A stretch of 38,429 nucleotides of DNA from Akkermansia muciniphila (GTDB lineage Bacteria; Verrucomicrobiota; Verrucomicrobiia; Verrucomicrobiales; V1-33), in assembly GCA_945900785.1 (NCBI GenBank), contig CAMDJM010000048.1, positions 1 through 38,429 on the forward strand, in the 5' to 3' direction. Below are positions 36,201-38,429 of this stretch, in pieces. How positions within the stretch are numbered: position 1 is the first letter of the stretch; every line of letters starts with the position of its first letter. The notes beneath the pieces are model-generated. The model was given only the letters and a program-made list of their open reading frames with translations. It ran no database searches and was not told the origin of the DNA. Both the position numbers and the translations under genes were made by a program.

Positions 36201-36826
36201 ATCAGGCGACGCTGAATTTGCTGATCGGCCAACTAACTGACGGAGCGGAGCTGCCTCCCGCTATTTTCAGGAATCCCGGAGTTCCTCCTGGGCAGGCCAT
36301 GGCTGCCAGTATTCCTCCCATGGTGGCGGCACTTAATGACAAGTTCAATCCTCTGGCTACTCCTCCAGGCAGTCCATCCGCGCGCCCCAGTGGATTCAGA
36401 AAAGTGGACGTGGACGCTTTTACTTCTGATGTGCAGCGGGCGGTGCTGGCACACGTTTCAGTCGGGGTCGGAGGAACCAATGGGCTGGTAAGTCCATGCA
36501 TTTCCCTGGCCGAGGAACTCAAGGCTCCGATCAATTTTTCGGAAGCCGCCAATACCAACCGCATCGAGCGCAGCTTTTTACTGGCCTATGAGATTGCCTC
36601 GGATGATCCGAATGCATTCCGTTATTTGCCTACGGCCCACCCCACTCTCCAGGGCAGTCCTCCAATTCTGAAGCGGGTCAATCCGGAAGAGTCCCTTGAG
36701 GTGGTCTATTTCGGTCCGCTGCGCTTTAAGCATGCCTGGCTCTTTGAACTGGACCGCAATGAGCAGACCCTTTTCGGCCTGAAATGGAAATTGATCCACG
36801 AGTTTAACGGAATCCCTGCCCCTTGA
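24239..36826 (+). CDS. Giant secreted multidomain protein with LCAT-type hydrolase domain
   Basis: A signal peptide (residues 1-21) leads a 4195-residue chain. Domains seen, with rough positions: PKD at 151-236 (WDFGDGTRAEG); carboxypeptidase-regulatory-like modules near 240, 775 and 1320, and a short one near 3515; Ig-like (Big_5 type) at 857-961 and 1579-1690; LVIVD propeller-like repeats at 1700-2105 (VAYDINDPLAPRR, LRLYDVSNPAMPR, VVLDLSDPRAPRR); a calcium-loop-like DLNGDGDFTDAGE; a lecithin:cholesterol acyltransferase-type alpha/beta hydrolase at about 2320-2820; and two PKD domains at 2834-3004. The hydrolase has IFVPGVMASKLRG, the nucleophile elbow AHSMGG (Ser2528), GDGTVP (Asp2762) and FSHAGML (His2805), a complete plausible triad. 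The last 1190 residues are largely unrecognised. Secretion is by Sec; no PEP-CTERM, Por or LPXTG tail is seen. Lipid or ester substrates are inferred. Confidence 0.85.
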   Translation: MKRVLCLLICLCGVGRGSLLAQGTAPLLEKSAVQSTASAERSTLNRTTGELTSTVEVVAVNGSGRRINGPVHAVVSFKSAAGAPVTAGVQVVGSQGGFGQAPWQQPFFDLTAQLGADGWQPGEVLRLPLTFSRNRSLQVLYELKFAGRLNRDPVVDAGGPYSGQTGAGIVFNGAAEDADGDALTFAWDFGDGTRAEGAQAEHAFATAGAKNVRLTVDDGNGGVITREVTALVIPSGQFALAHTRVVEGTGHPLSKAVVEETGPQGSRELPVEDSGFVSLGAGAGEYLWKFSAPGHLPAWRKASLAEGDIKLLPSPWLAAQGAPAMLSVLEPVTLTNPALAGVPEGTARLVFPAGAFTQPGEARLAALGPQVLPFPLAFGWSPLAAFHLDLPEEPTAGAEVRLRLSDALAAGELVTIVQFDRTALAWKVVAHLPASAANPDECTFTMNSGGTWAALVRDEGSGAPGLPDPGDVLVPGAAQNLSETVTAVGSALPAEKAASLDPEAVTGEGEAVFTPAAGILPSGSWFRLGVQEIYDLTDGTGLRTPDYDVTVYAYRRPVGRTIAAPIPRKVAAGEVVGSVSRSQLLSRQLPRVVARAAGEGRPAARFPLRPRLLFSTADLKEAKLHVEVLPPLGTGASVLSREGGVLESGGLRVTVPPDALGAFAAGSLRALDPGAYAGLVQSGISIAGVFELNLSGLAPGAVLGFSLTQPAAPEADFLLTRLISFPGGSGLAPVQRLRSDAAGALTNAEPSSPPRLPGLDGPGQYLLVQLPAAQGMVHGLVRNAGGDPVTGIGVRVTGQSWLSMTGTDGRYFLTLPAGQGTVLASNSTNGDGASADVTMPPGLGAQSIDLTLGSVAPRVLVTTPAHQAERVASVTPLIVEFSEKIAPASLGTTPVTLRAEGAAADVPTGFTLDLSNRILTLLPVNPLEPATDYTLTVSAGIRDLQNLALSGSREFTFTTAAPAARGDGAQLVIYEPGGAGPTPADQTIIDAIPGYTPGTDTTKVVATGGPGTVDPRVPVILVNENTGSTATVLSKPDGSFANFINAEVADLISATFVNANGTRITIPATRQKFDDGRIGLFRQGGILEAENEGVDPDETAGTTGVAVEIKPEAIAIRTVFQMRPVTKESVTTALGAALPTEGIVLGGVIASHEAGSEVDTRSEIEFTIDPASLVLPPGVTRPEDATFVLTSLQEVDGVPVLEMLDTMAFANGKLTTRFSPPDDPAAATPAAPAPRRAARLDDLNKRLKNVAEGFYKGLSFPDIVKKQFLADIKSVLSDLSTSSLKKIKQPNQILSKLGLPSVGDTVIHQLLLPVMIAQGTTTNIGGRVVATKVDSNGAATGEALPVAGALVTVDQPPIPAPGRLRPGQIVSQTSPAGHFMLRMDVGQSGGARLLSATHPRFPGQRPTENGSIGTLAQRLVGTAQEGGTSGLNVQLAKLTFVIPAAPGTEGVDETPPSLRASHAPGLPLTGLATGDAGATVLVAAGDDRSIAELTIRLESVETFDGRLIASEEAILTDGAVIPRTETRMERQMILKCGRPARVKLVVEAADASGNRTQSTYAVDFARPPLVPDIGGVETGPRVMSMTPAANASGLQAFPEIRLRFTKALPAAAFVPGKTDWLVLGAGHFVVSLEPSADRREAVLRFSGKEAGPVTLTIGSPLTDEAGKAFDQNPDEEGSQAFTAGFTLAAPPSAPLDLASGGGVGLLGGYLFALERTNNNQAGNLVAYDINDPLAPRRVSTTGLAALPVDLAVISGWSVIPKPGDGPVSPPLLAVITSEFGTPSDGNDGVGFKSLRLYDVSNPAMPRALVRGKISFAPDSQIVKLAAVPPFLVYQEQGADVTSVQVVDLAAFTLGHNATAEQRRNFPENGLAGTDLNGDGDFTDAGEINSQPQRAPATYFGNVFSYAPQTRDERLVDFSLAGSGLLGVITTRPAGGPAVYRNILAGSEPGNPAVGSFVFGEGEDPKRVTVLTDLPVRVGGVLRLMDVALVSMRAGAAGTPALVVLDLSDPRAPRRLGEMPLPPDDGIPNTLVQRGGTTLVLATAVNALTLNSERLLEVDAAGRSLAITGRVAGFGGGVRSFVSDPSGLAAVAASGKNRIAFTGPGFSVVTFPDPPQTALAISQLSADGVAARLLSGEVVAQARKAAVEFGGTAPDNVTVTSPPAAGDHYYVVCRVPGGAAGPPDLPAKLPLTLSTVSPAGGYPALESATVFPRLIVDAASRTRVLGTESSAPGAWPVELQAHRLSNSPVSPLYNVFLAGPFTVNASLTEQQGRALTAQLARAFIRLDQFLYIGLSPKNPDAGNFLSPFQPTLGEGPLQPGSGMLLPCDYRRNPLIFVPGVMASKLRGERDFDLWLSAPNVAAQLFLDGVKLLADKGVIGIDVGGFLTITIPPGITGLLHERVRDYFNALSDLALKPDGTSEKLVVASDVLRNISFFDNEVSEVQEPLLKYLREELGYREYEYDRNSKENLFSSKGKPDRTSLETLPDLYPFPYDWRLDCAKNAERLAEYVELIKETNPDVRQVDLIAHSMGGLVSRRYMMVHPGQVGTFISACSPWLGAPKAVNTLKTGDMGEFALNFSVGLDLSKKISRHMPALHQLMPSEQYFKLGGRPVVERGWDADGDGLSYQTLGYTQYRTALDGQFVYDPNLVPPRPISNANEQFHRGSGQDTQDDWRGTRDGARIFHIVSAMRKPETISRLRLMPRLIPTVAPPDLALSLPPVEFEDSEQIGSSDVIQLTEAQAQFPTGASYRLEYGVEVDRGVGDGTVPLLSQTRAFGSPQSLNAPGTVMLPLVSPDPRHNTDVQFSHAGMLLNQDFFKMTRDILLGSLNSSQQPQLQLTVPAAADEGTAVGLSVFINNAPAGATPSVIWDTGDGGFVSGPEGQHAFAENGTYTVTCAVGYPGTTHPGAVASAQITVANRPPVPVVRTEGTLVAGSPVRLIAVATDPGADDGLTYRWNFQDAAQTVSGDAFLLTHAFAAAGTYNVSLTVTDDDGAQATVTTPVTIAAAGAPLPRLPPRNTPEDNEFSENAPKLEFVQVVIGGHDTLGKGAPSVAFSGRSLGGQLADFVVDEAKSALLDLRSVIVEPLGAKSTEMRVYRLDPAGSTALPESVRIAMTAAAFRMDIRLTHHRANGIVRAYEWQVETEPTAEVQLTVPWDVLGAGVVPDLAALTSPEAFNARPINALDVTAPAIEADFDEVGYLLKGLDLSVSDAEPVAPLPRRVPRAGEPATLISQEPVFTLEGPPDSEAAPATQPGGNALPTVEGISIPEGSILTEVIGPIFRGSEPTDVKGLAAQDAAENLNISKEKICPVTPPLNPSQAEGLRKVVGDVLGEAAAHPLFQQMVLHMNDVLILEQGSGACLWKNNQTKCDAFSPKASDRDFELLFPVWKTGQRLVNGLPSGPDLQPAVDLVPDLRFIDRGSFISLASVKGEDFARSAHTPDMMRGNWYFQRPHGLTAAGISLEEPPDTADTAIYDNYVRHVFKWRYILPRFVTSTLAGPATRVFDGRFDGDIAVIDVLKGTVIRDAQGKPIAGASVFEHPATPSEVIASLMTGLASSNPERKKLLPDITFFPFRREHALQAVMSLEKPPAFGSDPIGDAGLGRGLLLLKWALEGSFLPPLHGFNTGIDDAGLRTKIFDNLRAQSATLEPEGYEWALYQEFALLKESAQLRMRKDPAHAQNSSVFADYLITHDRKILKKTGKAALRGMLGMIAAEDVLREELFSVNPSGFDDDSSLVSFEHFIARLALRHQSLFPAFSVTEIDQLVRAKIDDASFLCPLAENADAADAFVSKAFRLFSDRIQPATEDDFSQYEEGLSAAGKPWERRIREENVYQIQRGFSAVGGRRVPGREFMLGVLPESPAYQASYSFAVRLMNRSDQAAGPLRVRLQSTDGSAPIECADLIVPKAPEVLDIKKKDADGDPLFTVRRGVDTEGTRVGHSFVLGGFDPAVDLRRGNNSCDLQSFFLDLSPHPGLSFPSIPATRLVYRGLTLDQATLNLLIGQLTDGAELPPAIFRNPGVPPGQAMAASIPPMVAALNDKFNPLATPPGSPSARPSGFRKVDVDAFTSDVQRAVLAHVSVGVGGTNGLVSPCISLAEELKAPINFSEAANTNRIERSFLLAYEIASDDPNAFRYLPTAHPTLQGSPPILKRVNPEESLEVVYFGPLRFKHAWLFELDRNEQTLFGLKWKLIHEFNGIPAP

Positions 36827-36830
36827 TGCC

Positions 36831-38429
36831 ATGAGAATGATTTATGCAATCCTCTCTCTGCTGTTGTGGTTGACGCTTGGGTCACTGCAGTCCGCGCCTC
36901 TGACCACTATTGACTACCGGGTTTCCGGGGCCCAGATGACGGTGACGCCGGCCGCGTTGGCGGTGCCGAAGGGGATTGCGGGGTCGGTGGGGATTTCCGT
37001 GACGGGGACCGTGCCGGCGGGGGCTTTTGTGGAGGCGACTCTGCGCGGGCCTTCGTTTCCGGCGCGGCGCTTGGTGGGGGCGGCGAATGCGGCGTTGGTG
37101 CTGCCGCCCTTGAATTTGTCAGGGGATTACTCGCTGGATGGGATCCGGCTGGTGGACGGGACGACGAACGGGACGTTGTTGGAGGGGACGCCTTCGTCGG
37201 TGCCGGTGAAGGTGTTTGATGAAGTGCTGGTGTCGCGGGTGACTTCGCGGCCGTTGTCGCTTTCGGAAATCGAGGACCGGGGAATCGAGATTGATGATTT
37301 GAATTTCCGGGCGGTGGAGTTCGAGGTGGCGTTTGTGGTGGATGGCAAATCGTTTCCGGTGAAGTTCCCGGTGGTTGCCCCGAGTTTCAGGCAGACGACG
37401 GAGATTGTTCCGGCGGCGGAGCTGGAGGAGCGGCTGGCTCAGGCGGAGTCGATCAACCAACAGTTGAGCGAGTCGGTGGGCCTGCCGAAGGAACTGGAAA
37501 CGGTCATGCCGCAATTCCAGGTGAAGGGCATCAACATGCAATTCGGTGACGGTGCCGATGGCAATGAGCTGGCTCTGTCGATTCCGCCGATCCCAGCGCT
37601 GATGGTGATTCCGGGAAACATCGGGTTCCTCAACCAGTTTTTCAGCGTGCAGATTTACACCGAGAACGCCGCGCCCACGGGCAGCGGACTCAGCGTGCAT
37701 TCCCTAACGGCGGAGTTGGTGCTGCCGCCGGGACCTGATCTGGTGGCGGGCACCTTCGCCGCGCCCGGCGACGATCCGCTGCGGTTTGCGCGGGTGAATG
37801 GCGCGGTTCAGAACATCGTGCCGGTGCGGGCCGTGGGACCGGATGGCCAGTCGGGCACGAGCGATGATGTGGATCGCCTGCAAGCGGGCGACACTGGCCA
37901 GGGGGAATTGTTAGTCGAAGGCTTGCAGGAGGGCCTGCATGTGATGGACCTGAAGTTGGCGGCGAAATTGGATGGTTTGGCGGCGGGTACCGTGGCGGTA
38001 TCGGGCAAGGCGGCGGGGAGCATTCTGGTGCGCAATCCGAAGTTCAGCATGGCCTTCACCCATCCGCGCACGGTGCGCTTCGGCGAGCCTTACGATGCGG
38101 TGGTGACGATCCTGAATACCTCCAGCACGGTGGCGAATCTGGTAAGCGTGGAGTTGAATGGGAACAACGTCAGCGGTGGCTTGCTGGAGAGCCCGGCGCG
38201 GGTCGAGTTGGCCAGCATCGCGCCGGGTGAGACGAGATCGGCGACGTTCCGGATCCGTTCGCAGAAGACCGGGGCGATCACGTTTTCCAATCTAACAACC
38301 AGTGATGATTCGGTGCTCGGACGCTTCCGTTTGAAAACCGGAGTGGACGAGCGCGGGGTGGCGCTGAGTCCGGACTCGCTGGTCATGCCGGATTTCCTCA
38401 ATCTGCTGCCGCCGGGCGTGATCGCCGCC
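36831..38429 (+). CDS. Large secreted protein, 3' end outside window
   Basis: The frame runs open for 533 codons to the window end. It begins 4 bases after the stop of the giant gene, so the two are surely co-transcribed and probably coupled. A signal peptide is clear (MRMIYAILSLLLWLTLGSLQSA). The following 510 residues are beta-rich and strongly Val/Gly/Leu biased, with a short Glu/Gln/Leu-rich helical segment near 195-215 (AAELEERLAQAESINQQLS). A region near 420-490 resembles CARDB/NEW3-type Ig-like modules (AVVTILNTSS, SIAPGETRSATFRI). No catalytic motif is visible in the part present. It may be a surface adhesin, scaffold or partner of the giant hydrolase. The codons favour G-ending forms more than in the giant gene's last part. 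Confidence 0.8.
   Translation, partial: MRMIYAILSLLLWLTLGSLQSAPLTTIDYRVSGAQMTVTPAALAVPKGIAGSVGISVTGTVPAGAFVEATLRGPSFPARRLVGAANAALVLPPLNLSGDYSLDGIRLVDGTTNGTLLEGTPSSVPVKVFDEVLVSRVTSRPLSLSEIEDRGIEIDDLNFRAVEFEVAFVVDGKSFPVKFPVVAPSFRQTTEIVPAAELEERLAQAESINQQLSESVGLPKELETVMPQFQVKGINMQFGDGADGNELALSIPPIPALMVIPGNIGFLNQFFSVQIYTENAAPTGSGLSVHSLTAELVLPPGPDLVAGTFAAPGDDPLRFARVNGAVQNIVPVRAVGPDGQSGTSDDVDRLQAGDTGQGELLVEGLQEGLHVMDLKLAAKLDGLAAGTVAVSGKAAGSILVRNPKFSMAFTHPRTVRFGEPYDAVVTILNTSSTVANLVSVELNGNNVSGGLLESPARVELASIAPGETRSATFRIRSQKTGAITFSNLTTSDDSVLGRFRLKTGVDERGVALSPDSLVMPDFLNLLPPGVIAA

Overview
The window looks like a chromosomal segment of a Verrucomicrobiota bacterium (Prosthecobacter/Verrucomicrobium-like; the genus is a guess). 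The inference rests on a DUF1549/DUF1553 cytochrome protein coupled to a DUF1501 protein (families expanded in the Planctomycetes-Verrucomicrobia group), a PEP-CTERM surface protein, a fused SecDF, a eukaryotic-like type II glutamine synthetase, GC-rich coding sequence and few clear Shine-Dalgarno sites. No tRNA, rRNA, CRISPR array, phage or intact transposase was seen.

Layout. 1-763: 3' part of an unrecognised acidic protein. 785-3716: rpsO-pnp on the minus strand (ribosomal protein S15, then PNPase) with a strong pnp terminator and a perfect 31-bp inverted repeat between the two genes. 3865-6787: a MerR/B12-binding regulator divergent from a membrane HD phosphodiesterase of the PgpH type. 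6792-11967: two-gene minus-strand operon of a secreted DUF1549/DUF1553 c-type cytochrome protein and a Tat-exported DUF1501 protein. 12277-12501: a short secreted ORF that may be a gene remnant. 12564-12763: a 200-bp MITE-like element with perfect terminal inverted repeats and a 10-bp target duplication, inserted just before trpD. 12835-15262: trpD and glnA (GSII) on the plus strand. 15437-16690: two cyclophilin-type prolyl isomerases on the minus strand, one cytoplasmic and one exported. 17143-18105: a primary-type sigma-70 factor with an acidic tail. 18455-22533: tgt-yajC-secDF operon, the usual queuosine/translocon cluster. 23017-23319: a small Dabb protein.

23540 to the window end is the most unusual part: a plus-strand operon of a PEP-CTERM protein, a 4195-residue secreted multidomain protein, and a further large secreted protein cut off by the window end. 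The giant protein combines PKD, Ig-like, carboxypeptidase-regulatory-like and LVIVD propeller-like modules around a lecithin:cholesterol acyltransferase-type hydrolase with a plausible Ser-Asp-His triad. About 1190 C-terminal residues carry little recognisable homology. The spacing of 18 and 4 nt implies co-expression. I infer a secreted or surface-anchored lipid- or ester-acting system. I know of no described system with this architecture, but could not search databases.
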